Position numbers and translations under genes: made by a program
The notes under the pieces: generated by a model
The model's database searches: none
Told to the model about the DNA's origin: nothing
What the model saw: the letters and a program-made list of their open reading frames with translations, nothing else
Shown: piece after piece, positions 20,113 to 30,150 of the stretch
Position numbering within the stretch: the first letter of the stretch is position 1
Layout of the letters: every line of letters begins with the position of its first letter
Assembly (NCBI RefSeq): GCF_015533855.1
Contig: NZ_AP024154.1
Coordinates: 2,052,501-2,116,500 of the forward strand
Length of the DNA: 64,000 bases
Direction: 5' to 3'
Source of the DNA: Echinicola sp. 20G
Lineage (GTDB): Bacteria; Bacteroidota; Bacteroidia; Cytophagales; Cyclobacteriaceae

Positions 20113-22482
20113 TTAATTAATTTCCTGCAATGCTTTATCAAGCCATATTTTTTTTCCTTTGGTAAGAGAAATAATCCTACTGTTCTTATTATATACTATT
20201 TCTTTAACTTGGTCCGAGTTGCTGAGAAGTCCCAGTTTGGTTAGTTTTCCATCTTTCCAGAAAATATCCACCACTATATTTCCCCTGGCAACCAACCCTT
20301 CTATATGTCCATTTTTCCAACTGTTTGGTAAAGTGGGTAAAATTCTAATAAAACCTTCATGGGATTGCATCAGTAATTCAGCTATACCAGCCGTAAAGCC
20401 AAAGTTTCCATCGATTTGGAATGGAGGATGTTCATTGAACAAATTTGGGCCTGTTGAGATTTGCAGTAACTTATAGAGATTATCCTCTGCTGAGGCTTCG
20501 TCCAGTAGCCTTGCATTAAAGTTGATCATCCAAGCCCTGCTCCAGCCTGTACCAGCTCCGCCATGTTGAAGTCTATAGTCAATTGTTTTTTGAGCTCCTT
20601 CGAATGCCTCTGGAATGGCTTCTGTGATGGTGTGGCCTGGGTGAAGGGCATAAAGGTGGGACATGTGCCTGTGGCCTTTCTCTGGCTCTTCGTAAGCTTC
20701 GTTCCATTCAAGGATTCTCCCATCTTCCCCAATACTCACTCCTGGGTATAGTTTTCCAAGTTTTTCTTGGACCTCTTGGGTAAAGCTGTCTTCTATAGCT
20801 AAAACCTTGGCCGCCGAAAGGGTATTTTCAAAAACCTCTTTGATGATTTGATGTCCCATAGCAGCACCATAAGAAACAGCAGCTGATTTTCCATCTGCTG
20901 CCATATAGGAGTTTTCTGGTGAAGTTTCTGGATAAGAGATGTAAAGTCCTGACTTTTCATTTTTCTGAAGCCAATCTAGATAGAACTCAGCAAATGACTT
21001 CAAAGCTGGATAGGCTCTCTGTGCTAGAAATTCTTTGTCCTGTGTAAATTGATAGTGCTCCCAATAATGTTGGGAAATCCACCCGCCTCCATGAATCCAT
21101 GCTCCCCAGTAAGCTTGGTTGGCTCTCATCCACGGAGCGGCCCAAAGATCCGTAGCGTGGTGAATTACGGATCCTCTATTGATGCCGTATTGTTCCTTTG
21201 CTGTGACTTTTCCTCTTTCAATTAACCTGTCAACCAGGTCAAAAAGTGGCAAATGCATCTCAGAGAGTTGGGTTGGCCCTGCTGGCCAATAGTTCATTTG
21301 GAGATTGATGTTGAGATGGTAGTCCGCATTCCATGGTGCTTGTATGTCTTTGTTCCAGATACCTTGAAGATTCGCTGGATTAGTACCTGGCCTGGATGAA
21401 GAAATAAGGAGGTAGCGGCCATACTGAAAGAGGGTAGCTGCAAGATTAGCATCCTTATTGCCATCTTTGACTCTTTGTAACCTTTGGTCTGTGGGGAGGC
21501 TGTCCAACTCTTGGTCGCCCAAATCCAGATTAACCCTGGAAAAGTATTGGTCAAAATCTGCCTTATGATCAGCAAGGATGTTTTCGAAACTTTTTCCTTC
21601 TAAGTGTTTTAAGCTTTTTTGATTTTTAGCAGCATAATCATCACCATAGAAGGAAGTGTTACAAACAATAAAAATGGTCGCTTCCTTTACACCTTCAAGG
21701 GATAATGTCCCATTGTTGGCTGTAGTTGTTCCTGAAGAGGTCTTGACTTTAAGTCTGGTTTCGAATTTCACACCATGGTCAATAGGATTGGGTTGACTAT
21801 TCAGAACCCCTCCATATTGTGTGATTTCACCATTCATGATCAATTCATCTTTTGAAGGAGCTGAAACAGTAACTGTCGGATGCCCGGTATCCTCTGGTCT
21901 ATCCAGTTTAAGCTGAAAGTTGAGGCCCTCTTCGGCAGTGGTACTCAACTGTACGACCAAAACATCATCAACAGCAGAAGCGAAAACCTTTTCGGTATAT
22001 TCATGGCCTTCAGAACTATAGTTGACCGTGGCCAATGCTTCGTCAAGACTAAGTTTCCTCGAGTAATTTTCAATTTTAAGATCGTTCTCAAAGTCAATAT
22101 ATAGATCGCCCATAGTTTGATGAGACCTAAGTACTCTGCCGTATGAAAATTTATCAACAATCATTTTATCGGCTTTATGGACTTCGCCAGCTTTGATCAG
22201 TTTTCTTATTTCTAGTAGGTCTTCTGGTGTTCCTTTTGCACTAGGGACACTTGGGCCATCAGGCCACAAGGAATCTTCATTCAATTGGATTCTTTCACTT
22301 TTTGGATCACCGAAGACCATTGCACCTAGCCTTCCATTGCCTACGGGAAGTGCTTCTTTCCACTTTTGAGCAGGTTGTTTGTACCATAGGTTTGTGGTGT
22401 CTTTGTGTTGTTGATCTTGGGAGCATGAACTGAAAAATAGAGCGCCCATTAAACACAGGAAAACTGGAATAATGTTTTTCAT
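20113..22482 (-). CDS. glycoside hydrolase family 95 alpha-L-fucosidase-like lipoprotein
   Basis: A 789-residue GH95 enzyme predicted to remove alpha-1,2-linked fucose (or, in some members, galactose) from glycans. The leader ends at FSSC (Cys20), so it is a lipoprotein. The N-terminal GH95 motif LPVGNGRLGAMVFG, the barrel motif NADYHLNINLQMNYW with Asn391 and Asn393 (matching the Asn pair of Bifidobacterium AfcA), the ETSPEN segment and QIDGNFG with its catalytic Asp are all intact. It stands alone, leftward, with no sulfatase, transporter or regulator beside it. The 292-nt upstream region is shared with divergent pyrD. Confidence 0.92.
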   Translation of the reverse strand: MKNIIPVFLCLMGALFFSSCSQDQQHKDTTNLWYKQPAQKWKEALPVGNGRLGAMVFGDPKSERIQLNEDSLWPDGPSVPSAKGTPEDLLEIRKLIKAGEVHKADKMIVDKFSYGRVLRSHQTMGDLYIDFENDLKIENYSRKLSLDEALATVNYSSEGHEYTEKVFASAVDDVLVVQLSTTAEEGLNFQLKLDRPEDTGHPTVTVSAPSKDELIMNGEITQYGGVLNSQPNPIDHGVKFETRLKVKTSSGTTTANNGTLSLEGVKEATIFIVCNTSFYGDDYAAKNQKSLKHLEGKSFENILADHKADFDQYFSRVNLDLGDQELDSLPTDQRLQRVKDGNKDANLAATLFQYGRYLLISSSRPGTNPANLQGIWNKDIQAPWNADYHLNINLQMNYWPAGPTQLSEMHLPLFDLVDRLIERGKVTAKEQYGINRGSVIHHATDLWAAPWMRANQAYWGAWIHGGGWISQHYWEHYQFTQDKEFLAQRAYPALKSFAEFYLDWLQKNEKSGLYISYPETSPENSYMAADGKSAAVSYGAAMGHQIIKEVFENTLSAAKVLAIEDSFTQEVQEKLGKLYPGVSIGEDGRILEWNEAYEEPEKGHRHMSHLYALHPGHTITEAIPEAFEGAQKTIDYRLQHGGAGTGWSRAWMINFNARLLDEASAEDNLYKLLQISTGPNLFNEHPPFQIDGNFGFTAGIAELLMQSHEGFIRILPTLPNSWKNGHIEGLVARGNIVVDIFWKDGKLTKLGLLSNSDQVKEIVYNKNSRIISLTKGKKIWLDKALQEIN

Positions 22483-22774
22483 GGTATGTCTAGCGGATTA
22501 TTACAAATGTTTAATTATTAAATGAAAAGAAAAAGCTTTCTAAAGCTTTCAAACGTGAGAGTAAATATAATTAAAATAAGCTGTGGCTTTGATCCTAAAA
22601 TCACAAGGTCTTTACCCAATCCTAGTATTTTGTTCACATACTTTCCAGTAATTTTTTCTATGCTGTGACCCCAAAGGATATAGAGATGAATACATGGAAA
22701 TATTTGTGATCAATTCCTGATTTAAGTGTTGCTTTCATCTAATTCAATTAATTTAGCGCATAAACTAACCGATA

Positions 22775-23821
22775 ATGTCCGTGTATAAATCACTCTTAAA
22801 GCCTTTTTTGTTTAAAAAAGGGGCTGAGGAAGCCCATCACTTTACATTTTCCATGGTGAAAACCACCTTTAATCTCCCCATTGTCAAAGGAGTAGTCAAT
22901 AGCCTTTTTGGCTTTGAGGATTCCTCCCTGGAAAAAGAAGTTTTTGGCTTGAAGTTCAAAAACCCCGTGGGACTGGCAGCTGGTTTTGATAAAGACGCCA
23001 AGCTGATAGATGAGATGGCTATGTTGGGATTTGGATTCATTGAAATCGGGACCTTGACACCAAAGGCTCAGGATGGGAATCCACAGCCCAGGTTGTTTAG
23101 ATTGCCTGAAGATGGATCCTTGGTGAACCGGATGGGCTTTAATAATGGCGGAGTGGATGCTGCGGTACAACGGTTGAAAAAAAGAAAGTCCAATGTATTA
23201 ATCGGAGGAAATATCGGTAAAAATAAAGTGACTCCTAATGAAAAGGCTGAGGACGATTATCTATATTGTCTGAACGCTTTACACCCCTATGTGGATTACT
23301 TTGTAGTAAATGTGAGTTCTCCCAATACGCCAAACTTAAGGGACTTGCAGGAGAAAGAACCCTTGCAAAAATTACTTCAAACTGTTAAGACAGCAAACGA
23401 AAAGTTTCCTCATCCAAAACCCATTCTACTGAAAATTGCTCCAGACCTTACCGATGGGCAACTCGATGATATTATTGCTATCGTTCAGGTGACCAAAATT
23501 GACGGGGTGATTGCGACAAATACAACTATCGACAGAAGTCAATTGAGGACTGATGCCAAGAAAGTGGAAGAAATTGGTGCTGGTGGTGTCAGTGGGAAAG
23601 TGTTGGGCAAAAGAAGTACGGAAGTGATTCGTTATTTGTCTGAACAGTCAAATAAATCATTCCCAATTATCGGGGTTGGTGGTATTTTTAGTGCAGAAGA
23701 TGCTATCGAAAAGCTTGAAGCAGGAGCTTCATTGGTGCAGGTTTATTCTGGAATGATCTATGAAGGGCCAGGCCTGATGAAGGAAATCAAAAAAGGTTTG
23801 AAAGCTTATTACAACCGCTGA
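22775..23821 (+). CDS. pyrD: dihydroorotate dehydrogenase (quinone), class 2
   Basis: A 348-residue FMN enzyme oxidising dihydroorotate to orotate with menaquinone as acceptor. The N-terminal membrane-associating extension (about 1-45) marks class 2. Seen: [49 protein letters not shown] (catalytic Ser region) and [11 protein letters not shown]. Sixty-odd bases separate it from ftsK on the same strand; pyrF of the same pathway is 3.3 kb downstream. Confidence 0.96.
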   Translation: MSVYKSLLKPFLFKKGAEEAHHFTFSMVKTTFNLPIVKGVVNSLFGFEDSSLEKEVFGLKFKNPVGLAAGFDKDAKLIDEMAMLGFGFIEIGTLTPKAQDGNPQPRLFRLPEDGSLVNRMGFNNGGVDAAVQRLKKRKSNVLIGGNIGKNKVTPNEKAEDDYLYCLNALHPYVDYFVVNVSSPNTPNLRDLQEKEPLQKLLQTVKTANEKFPHPKPILLKIAPDLTDGQLDDIIAIVQVTKIDGVIATNTTIDRSQLRTDAKKVEEIGAGGVSGKVLGKRSTEVIRYLSEQSNKSFPIIGVGGIFSAEDAIEKLEAGASLVQVYSGMIYEGPGLMKEIKKGLKAYYNR

Positions 23822-23885
23822 TATTTTCTATATTTCAAGATTAAAATTATCTTATTGGTCATCAAAAGGGACTTGTTGAAGAATT

Positions 23886-26369
23886 ATGGCTTCCAATACA
23901 TATAAATCAAATACTTTCAGGAAGAAGGAAAAAGTCAAGAAGAAAAAGCGTTCGTTTAACTTTTCTATCAATGCTTTTAAGGATAAAAAAGTAGGGATGT
24001 CTTTTGGGATCCTGTTTATGATGATAGGGCTTTTTCTGTTTTTTGCTTTTTTAGGATACCTTTTTACCGGTGCTGCAGATCAGAGTGTGGTGAGCGGTGC
24101 GGGGGAAGGTGTTCCATTGAGACAAAATGCTGCGGAAGCTCGAAACTGGTTGGGTTTTGCAGGAGCTTGGGTCTCCCATTGGCTAATCTTTCGTTGGTTT
24201 GGGCTGGCGGCTTTCTTATTTCCTCCATTCCTGTTTGTTCTGGGATTTAAGTGGGCCTTTAAGCAGTCTTTGATTTCTTTAACCCAGTACAGTGCTTTTG
24301 GGCTGTTTTTTGTGTTTTGGCTTGGACTACTTTTGGGCTATGTGGTCCATATATTGGATGGCTTCAGTTACCTTCAGTTTATTTGTGGAGGGTTTGGCTA
24401 TGAAATGGCTGTCTTGTCTGATGAGTTCTTTGGCTGGGGGACATTTATTTTGATCTTTGGCTCATTGCTGATATTTGTAGTTTTCTTTTTCAATATCACA
24501 CATATTGAATGGTTACAGAGTGATCATAAAAGTGTGGAGGATTCAGATTCTGAGGTTATATCCGAAAGCCGTGAAAACAAAAGCGCCGTAATAGAAAAGA
24601 ATTCTGCTCCAATTGAAACGGAAGAAACAGCTCCAGGCACGGATGAGCTAGTTGATGAAGAGGAGGATATTGAAGATGATGGTCAAAGCTGGACTATAAA
24701 AAATGAGCAGCCTGAAAAGAAAAAGTCAAGTAGCGAACCCACATTTAATATTGAAGATCAAACGTTGGTTTCTGAAGAAGAGAAGAAGGAGCCTGAGGAA
24801 AAGAAATTTACGGTAGAAGCTAATGCTGGAGAGGAGAAAAAGGTCAGTGAAGTGGAAAATCTAGACCCTTATGATCCTACTTTGGATTTAGCCAGCTATC
24901 AATATCCAACCATTGATTTGCTCAATGAGTATGATCAGCAGAAAGTGACCGTTTCCCGTCAGGAGTTGGAGGAAAACAAAAACAAGATCGTAGAAACACT
25001 GGTCAACTTTAAGATAGGGATTCAAGAGATTAAGGCTACCATTGGTCCTACTGTAACTTTATACGAAATTGTACCTGATCCGGGAGTTAAGATTTCAAAA
25101 ATTAAAAATCTGGAGGATGATATTGCTTTGAGTTTGGCTGCATTGGGAATCAGGATTATCGCTCCTATCCCAGGAAAAGGAACTATTGGTATTGAAGTGC
25201 CAAACAAGAACAGAGAATTGGTGGCGGCCAGATCTGTTTTGGGAACCGAGAAGTTTATGAGAAGTGACAAGGATCTTCCTGTGGCTTTAGGTAAGACCAT
25301 TTCCAATGAGGTTTTTGTAGTGGATTTGGCCAAAATGCCTCACTTACTGATGGCAGGTGCCACTGGTCAAGGTAAGTCCGTTGGCTTAAATGTGATCTTG
25401 GCCTCATTGGTTTACAAAAAACACCCTTCACAGTTAAAGTTTGTTTTGGTGGATCCCAAGAAAGTGGAGTTGACCCTTTTCAATAAAATTGAAAGACACT
25501 TCCTGGCTAAACTGCCCAATGCAGAAGACGCCATCATTACGGATACCAAAAAAGTAATCTATACGCTTAACTCGCTTTGTATAGAAATGGACAACCGGTA
25601 TGATTTGCTCAAAGATGCAGGTTGCCGAAACCTAAAAGAATACAATGCGAAGTTTGTGGCCAGAAAACTCAACCCGGACAAGGGTCATAAGTTCATGCCT
25701 TATATTGTTTTGGTGATCGATGAATTGGCGGACTTGATGATGACAGCTGGTAAGGAAATAGAAGCTCCAATTGCCAGGTTGGCTCAGTTGGCCAGGGCTA
25801 TTGGGATTCACTTGGTGGTAGCTACCCAGCGTCCATCAGTTAATGTGATTACCGGTATTATCAAAGCTAATTTCCCTGCCAGGTTATCATTTAGGGTAAC
25901 ATCTAAAGTGGACAGTAGGACCATTCTTGATGCAGGGGGAGCTGAGCAATTGATCGGCATGGGAGATATGTTGCTTTCCCAAGGCTCTGACGTGATCAGA
26001 CTTCAATGCGCTTTCTTAGATACCCCTGAAGTGGAGGCAGTGTGTGAGTGGATTGGTGAACAGCGAGGTTACAGTGATGCCTATTTGTTACCTGAATTTG
26101 AAGGAGAAGATGGTGATAGTGGTGTTGGTGATGTGGATTTGTCAGATCGTGATCCCTTATTTGAAGATGCAGCAAAGCTGATTGTAATGCATCAACAAGG
26201 AAGTACTTCATTGATTCAGAGAAAACTGAAGTTGGGCTATAACAGAGCGGGGAGAATTATTGATCAGTTGGAAGCGGCAGGAGTTGTTGGGCCATTTGAA
26301 GGAAGCAAAGCCCGTGAAGTATTAATTCACGATGAAGTTAGTTTGGAACAGTTATTGAATAGCCTCTAA
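23886..26369 (+). CDS. ftsK: DNA translocase FtsK/SpoIIIE
   Basis: An 827-residue septal DNA pump. Four hydrophobic segments lie in residues about 35-205, followed by an acidic low-complexity linker (about 215-330), the alpha/beta motor with Walker A GATGQGKS (residues 491-498) and Walker B VLVIDELADLMM, and the winged-helix gamma domain at the C-terminus (from DPLFEDAAKLIV). It moves chromosome ends through the septum and activates XerCD at dif; xerD is at 10.4 kb. LolA follows after 31 bases, a common Bacteroidota pairing. Confidence 0.97.
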   Translation: MASNTYKSNTFRKKEKVKKKKRSFNFSINAFKDKKVGMSFGILFMMIGLFLFFAFLGYLFTGAADQSVVSGAGEGVPLRQNAAEARNWLGFAGAWVSHWLIFRWFGLAAFLFPPFLFVLGFKWAFKQSLISLTQYSAFGLFFVFWLGLLLGYVVHILDGFSYLQFICGGFGYEMAVLSDEFFGWGTFILIFGSLLIFVVFFFNITHIEWLQSDHKSVEDSDSEVISESRENKSAVIEKNSAPIETEETAPGTDELVDEEEDIEDDGQSWTIKNEQPEKKKSSSEPTFNIEDQTLVSEEEKKEPEEKKFTVEANAGEEKKVSEVENLDPYDPTLDLASYQYPTIDLLNEYDQQKVTVSRQELEENKNKIVETLVNFKIGIQEIKATIGPTVTLYEIVPDPGVKISKIKNLEDDIALSLAALGIRIIAPIPGKGTIGIEVPNKNRELVAARSVLGTEKFMRSDKDLPVALGKTISNEVFVVDLAKMPHLLMAGATGQGKSVGLNVILASLVYKKHPSQLKFVLVDPKKVELTLFNKIERHFLAKLPNAEDAIITDTKKVIYTLNSLCIEMDNRYDLLKDAGCRNLKEYNAKFVARKLNPDKGHKFMPYIVLVIDELADLMMTAGKEIEAPIARLAQLARAIGIHLVVATQRPSVNVITGIIKANFPARLSFRVTSKVDSRTILDAGGAEQLIGMGDMLLSQGSDVIRLQCAFLDTPEVEAVCEWIGEQRGYSDAYLLPEFEGEDGDSGVGDVDLSDRDPLFEDAAKLIVMHQQGSTSLIQRKLKLGYNRAGRIIDQLEAAGVVGPFEGSKAREVLIHDEVSLEQLLNSL

Positions 26370-26400
26370 AAGGTGACAAGCCTAAAATAGAAGGTGTACT

Positions 26401-27057
26401 ATGTTGAAAAGATTTATACTACTCAGTTTATTATTTACTTTAGGTGTTCAGGTTCATACATGGGCACAAAAAGACCCAAAGGCAAAAGCCATTTTGGACC
26501 AAATGAGCGAGCGTTATCAGTCTCTAAATGGACTGGAGGCTAGTTTTGAATATTATTACTACAATGACCTTGATGGAGCTAGCCAGACCAGTAATGGTGA
26601 AGTAGCTGTAAAAGGTAACCGATATAAGTTGGTGCTTGATGATCAGGAGGTCTATAATGACGGGCAAACGGTTTGGACTTTGATTAAATCCGGCAACTAC
26701 CAGGAAGTAACCATTAATACGGTGAATACAAGCGAAGATGAATTGACTCCTTCGAGTATCTATAACCTTTATCGCAAAGGCTATGATTATAGCTTAAATG
26801 GAGAAACTTCCAAAAATGGTAAAGCGGTGCAAGAAATACTTTTGGTTGCAGAAAATAAAAAGGCACAGTTTCAAAAGATCAAGCTTTTTGTGGAGAAGAA
26901 TAAAAAAGATTTGGTGGCCTGGGAAGTTGCTGACAATGACGGCGGAACATTTAAGTATGAGTTCAAAGACGTTAAGACAGATATTGCATTGGATAATGCC
27001 TATTTTGTTTTTGACCCTAAAAAGCATCCAGGTATAGAAGTGATTGACCTGAGGTAG
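26401..27057 (+). CDS. lolA: LolA-like outer-membrane lipoprotein carrier
   Basis: A 218-residue periplasmic protein with a signal peptide (about 1-22, ending at HTWAQ) and the LolA fold: LDQMSERYQSLNGLEASFEYYY, the YNDGQTVWTLIKSGNYQEV strand pair and a C-terminal FVFDPKKHPGIEVIDLR. LolA carries lipoproteins from the LolCDE complex across the periplasm. It is very likely co-transcribed with ftsK and ends before a palindromic hairpin. Confidence 0.88.
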   Translation: MLKRFILLSLLFTLGVQVHTWAQKDPKAKAILDQMSERYQSLNGLEASFEYYYYNDLDGASQTSNGEVAVKGNRYKLVLDDQEVYNDGQTVWTLIKSGNYQEVTINTVNTSEDELTPSSIYNLYRKGYDYSLNGETSKNGKAVQEILLVAENKKAQFQKIKLFVEKNKKDLVAWEVADNDGGTFKYEFKDVKTDIALDNAYFVFDPKKHPGIEVIDLR

Positions 27058-27091
27058 TAAGGATTTTTGAGAATAACAACTTAAACTATAG

Positions 27092-27118
27092 AAATACAGC
27101 AGATATCTGCTGTATTTT
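27092..27118 (+). terminator. perfect palindrome between lolA and pyrF, probable terminator
   Basis: AAATACAGCAGAT (27092-27104) is followed directly by its exact reverse complement ATCTGCTGTATTT (27105-27117), then TCGTTTT. As RNA it would form an 11-bp hairpin with a 4-base loop and a broken T run. It may end the ftsK-lolA transcript; the perfect dyad symmetry would also suit a protein-binding site. Confidence 0.55.
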
Positions 27119-27165
27119 CGTTTTGAACCAGTCCAATTTTTTATTTTTGCCAAAACAATTTGAAA

Positions 27166-27984
27166 ATGGACAAACAAACCCTTTTTGAGAACATTCAGAA
27201 AAAATCATCCTTTCTGTGTGTTGGCTTGGATACAGATCTATCAAAAATCCCTTCTCACCTTTTAAAAGAAGAAGATCCTATCTTTGAATTCAATAAGCAA
27301 ATCATAGATCATACAGCTGATTACGCGGTAGCCTATAAGCCCAATATAGCCTTTTATGAAGCTATGGGTCCAAAGGGTTGGGAGAGTTTGCAGAAGACTT
27401 TGGAGTATATCCCAAAGGAGATTTTCACCATTGCAGATGCCAAAAGGGGCGATATTGGAAATACATCCAAGCTATATGCGAAGGCATTTTTTGAGCAAAT
27501 GGATTTTGATTCCATCACTGTGGCTCCTTATATGGGGAAAGATTCTGTGAGTCCGTTTTTAGAATTTGATGAAAAATGGGTGATATTATTGGCCCTTACT
27601 TCGAATGAAGGCAGCAAAGATTTTCAAGTTCTTGATACGGATGGGGGAAAACCTTTATTTCAGCAAGTTTTGGAAAAGAGCCAAGAATGGGGAACAGACG
27701 GAAACCTTATGTATGTGGTTGGGGCGACCAGGGGAGAAAAAATAGCTGAGGTTCGTAAATATGCTCCTCATCATTTCTTTTTAGTCCCAGGTGTTGGGGC
27801 TCAAGGAGGAAGTTTGGAAGAAGTGGCCAAATATGGCATGAACAGTACCTGTGGTTTGTTGGTGAATTCTTCAAGGGGAATTATTTATGCCTCAGCAGAA
27901 AAGGATTTTGGAGTAAAAGCCGGAGAAGAAGCATTTAAGCTGCAAAAAGAGATGGCTAAATTATTAGAAGAATACTGTAAGTGA
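27166..27984 (+). CDS. pyrF: orotidine 5'-phosphate decarboxylase
   Basis: A 272-residue decarboxylase making UMP, of the longer subfamily 2 type. Seen: [24 protein letters not shown], the catalytic [11 protein letters not shown] and VPGVGAQGG at the phosphate site. I use the ATG at 27166; a TTG two codons earlier is less likely. A TATTTTTG -7-like element overlaps the spacer at 27142-27149, but no TTTG lies at proper distance. Confidence 0.95.
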   Translation: MDKQTLFENIQKKSSFLCVGLDTDLSKIPSHLLKEEDPIFEFNKQIIDHTADYAVAYKPNIAFYEAMGPKGWESLQKTLEYIPKEIFTIADAKRGDIGNTSKLYAKAFFEQMDFDSITVAPYMGKDSVSPFLEFDEKWVILLALTSNEGSKDFQVLDTDGGKPLFQQVLEKSQEWGTDGNLMYVVGATRGEKIAEVRKYAPHHFFLVPGVGAQGGSLEEVAKYGMNSTCGLLVNSSRGIIYASAEKDFGVKAGEEAFKLQKEMAKLLEEYCK

Positions 27985-28086
27985 TAGGTTTACAGTGGTT
28001 TCCTGTTTTTTGAAAAATAAAAAATGCCTAAATTAAAGAGTTGTTCAGGCCTCTAGGTCTTATCTTTTTAATTAATTTTTTTGGCA

Positions 28087-29385
28087 ATGAATTTTCAGGA
28101 AAACTTTATCCAAGCTGTATGGAAGTATCAATATTTCGAAAAGCTTGACCTCAAAACAGTTTCAGGAGTACCACTAAGTATTAAAAAAATAGGATATCAT
28201 AACTTTCATGAAGGTCCTGATTTTTTAGAATCCCAAATAATACTTGGGAAGATTGAATATCACGGCAATGTAGAAGTTCATCTTAAAAGCTCCGGATGGA
28301 ATGCGCATGGTCATGAGCAGGACGATAACTATGAATCCGTGATCCTTCATGTTGTTTGGGAGCATGATACCGAGATAAAACACAAGGATGGTACCTTAAT
28401 TCCAACCTTGGAATTAAAGGGAAGGGTGTTTTTGGATGTGATCAGAAACTATGAGCGATTGATCACTCCTTCAAAGGGTTTGCTTTGTGGAGAGTTTTTG
28501 GACAGTGTTGGAGAGATTATCAAGTTTTCCATGATGGAAAAGGCTTTGGTAGAGCGCTTGTATGAGAAGGCGAATGTTATTAAAAAAGAAGTTGAACAGA
28601 CGGCAGGAGATTGGGAAGAAGTGACCTACCGTTGGTTGTTCTACTGTTTTGGATTTAAGGTAAATAGTGATGCCATGCTTAAGCTGGCAAGATCGATTCC
28701 CTATAAGATTCTGAAGAAACATAGTGGTCAGCCGTTGGTACAGGAAGCTTTGTTGCTTGGGCAGGCAGGGTTTCATCAGAGGGATGTCGAGATAAGTGAC
28801 GACTATACCTCTTTTGTAAAAAGAGAATATGGTTTCTATCAATCCAAATATGGTTTGAGTGAGCCATTTTTCTCTTCCGAATGGAAGTTTATGAGTGTTC
28901 GCCCGAGTAACTATCCCTCAGTTAGAATTGCCCAATTGGCATCAATTCTTTCTCATGGTCCCAATTTGTTTTCGGCTTTGAAAGAAGAGGTCAATAGCGT
29001 GGAGGATTTGCTTCCGATTTTTCAAGTGAAGCCAAGCAGCTATTGGGAGCATCATTACCAACTGGGCAAGGCGAGTTTGAAGAGTCAAAACCGGGTGTTG
29101 AGCAAAAGGATGATCAATCTATTGGGGATTAACTTCGTTGTGCCACTGTGGTTTGCCTATGGAAATTATACCGACGATCCAGCTTGGAAAGAACGGTGTT
29201 TTGATTTTTTACAAGGTGTTCCAGCGGAGGAAAACATTATCGTTAGATCTTATTTGCAAGAAAATTGGCAACCTCAAAGCGCGTTTGATTCCCAGGCCAT
29301 GATAGGCATGCATCATCACTACTGTAGCCAGAAGAAATGCTTGGATTGTAAAATTGGTCAGAACTTGCTCAGACCAAGGAAGTAG
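28087..29385 (+). CDS. DUF2851 family protein
   Basis: A 432-residue protein of the Bacteroidota family DUF2851, function unknown. Seen: an N-terminal GYHNFHEGPDFLESQIILG, the beta-rich YHGNVEVHLKSSGWNAHGH, and a C-terminal cluster HHHYCSQKKCLDCKIGQ with three cysteines and several histidines that could hold a metal. No signal peptide. The ATG at 28087 is used; a TTG lies two codons upstream. It appears to be a single-gene unit. Confidence 0.85.
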   Translation: MNFQENFIQAVWKYQYFEKLDLKTVSGVPLSIKKIGYHNFHEGPDFLESQIILGKIEYHGNVEVHLKSSGWNAHGHEQDDNYESVILHVVWEHDTEIKHKDGTLIPTLELKGRVFLDVIRNYERLITPSKGLLCGEFLDSVGEIIKFSMMEKALVERLYEKANVIKKEVEQTAGDWEEVTYRWLFYCFGFKVNSDAMLKLARSIPYKILKKHSGQPLVQEALLLGQAGFHQRDVEISDDYTSFVKREYGFYQSKYGLSEPFFSSEWKFMSVRPSNYPSVRIAQLASILSHGPNLFSALKEEVNSVEDLLPIFQVKPSSYWEHHYQLGKASLKSQNRVLSKRMINLLGINFVVPLWFAYGNYTDDPAWKERCFDFLQGVPAEENIIVRSYLQENWQPQSAFDSQAMIGMHHHYCSQKKCLDCKIGQNLLRPRK

Positions 29386-29390
29386 TGTTT

Positions 29391-29422
29391 TTTGGTTAGG
29401 TTGGGAATTTGCCGTAATTTTG
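29391..29422 (+). promoter_or_regulatory. Bacteroidota-type promoter of the NeuD-like gene
   Basis: TTTG (29391-29394), 20 bases, then TAATTTTG (29415-29422): a full match to the Bacteroidota housekeeping promoter TTTG-N19/21-TAnnTTTG. It lies 23 bases before the ATG at 29445. Confidence 0.7.
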
Positions 29423-29444
29423 CGGACTAAATCAAAAAGAGAAA

Positions 29445-30083
29445 ATGGATAAACCGGTAATCATATTAGGCGCAAAAGGAATCGCTCACCCAGCGTTGGA
29501 GATTTTCAATAGCAATGAGGTAGTGGTCTACGGTTTTTTGGATGAAGATGAATCCTTACACGGAACAGAGCTGAATGTGGTGCCTGTGTTGGGAAATCCA
29601 GAGGATGATGGCTATTTAAAGTTGATAGGGAAAAAGTGTGAGGCTTTTGTGGCGGTTGATGATAACCAATACCGACAGTTTTTGGTGAAGCTTTTGAACG
29701 AAAGAAGAAAAGTCCAACCAATCAATGCTGTTCACAAAACAGCCTATATCTCAACTGATGCAGCCATTGGACATGGGAACTTTATCAATGCCCGCGTAAA
29801 CATAGGCGCTGCCTCTGAGGTGGGCAGCCATGGTATTTTCCATTCTGGTGCTATTTTGGATCATGGCGTAAAAGTAGCTGACTTTGCTCAGATCGGAGCA
29901 GGAGCTGTGATCAATTCCGGCGTATCTATTGGTAAAGGAGCTTTCATTGGTTCTGGAGTAACCGTAGTTTCTGGAGTGAAAATTGGAGAAAACGCCAGAG
30001 TTGGCGCAGGTTCAGTGGTTATTTCCGATGTGGAGGATGATGCAACCGTTTTTGGAAATCCTGCTGCTCCTATCAAACAGTAA
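29445..30083 (+). CDS. NeuD/PglD-family sugar acetyltransferase (hexapeptide repeat)
   Basis: A 212-residue protein with an N-terminal nucleotide-sugar binding half (VIILGAKGIAHPALEIF) and a C-terminal left-handed parallel beta-helix built of hexapeptide repeats (from about IGHGNFINARVNIG to GAGSVVISDVEDDATVFGNPAAPIKQ). This is the NeuD/PglD/VioB type of acetyltransferase acting on amino-sugars. No glycan-synthesis genes adjoin it, so the substrate is open. Confidence 0.85.
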   Translation: MDKPVIILGAKGIAHPALEIFNSNEVVVYGFLDEDESLHGTELNVVPVLGNPEDDGYLKLIGKKCEAFVAVDDNQYRQFLVKLLNERRKVQPINAVHKTAYISTDAAIGHGNFINARVNIGAASEVGSHGIFHSGAILDHGVKVADFAQIGAGAVINSGVSIGKGAFIGSGVTVVSGVKIGENARVGAGSVVISDVEDDATVFGNPAAPIKQ

Positions 30084-30150
30084 ATCATTTAATTAGTATA
30101 TTTAGCAAACATCAAAACCAAAACACCCTGCTGGAATCAGGGCTTTAGTT

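Noticed and set aside
11361..22482. Treating the SusC/D operon, the diheme cytochrome and GH95 as one polysaccharide-utilisation locus
   Set aside because: A 1-kb gap, an oppositely directed cytochrome gene and a hairpin separate them; joint regulation cannot be shown from the sequence.
27122..27149. TTTG and TATTTTTG before pyrF as a promoter
   Set aside because: The spacing is only 16 bases instead of 19-21, so I did not list it as a promoter.
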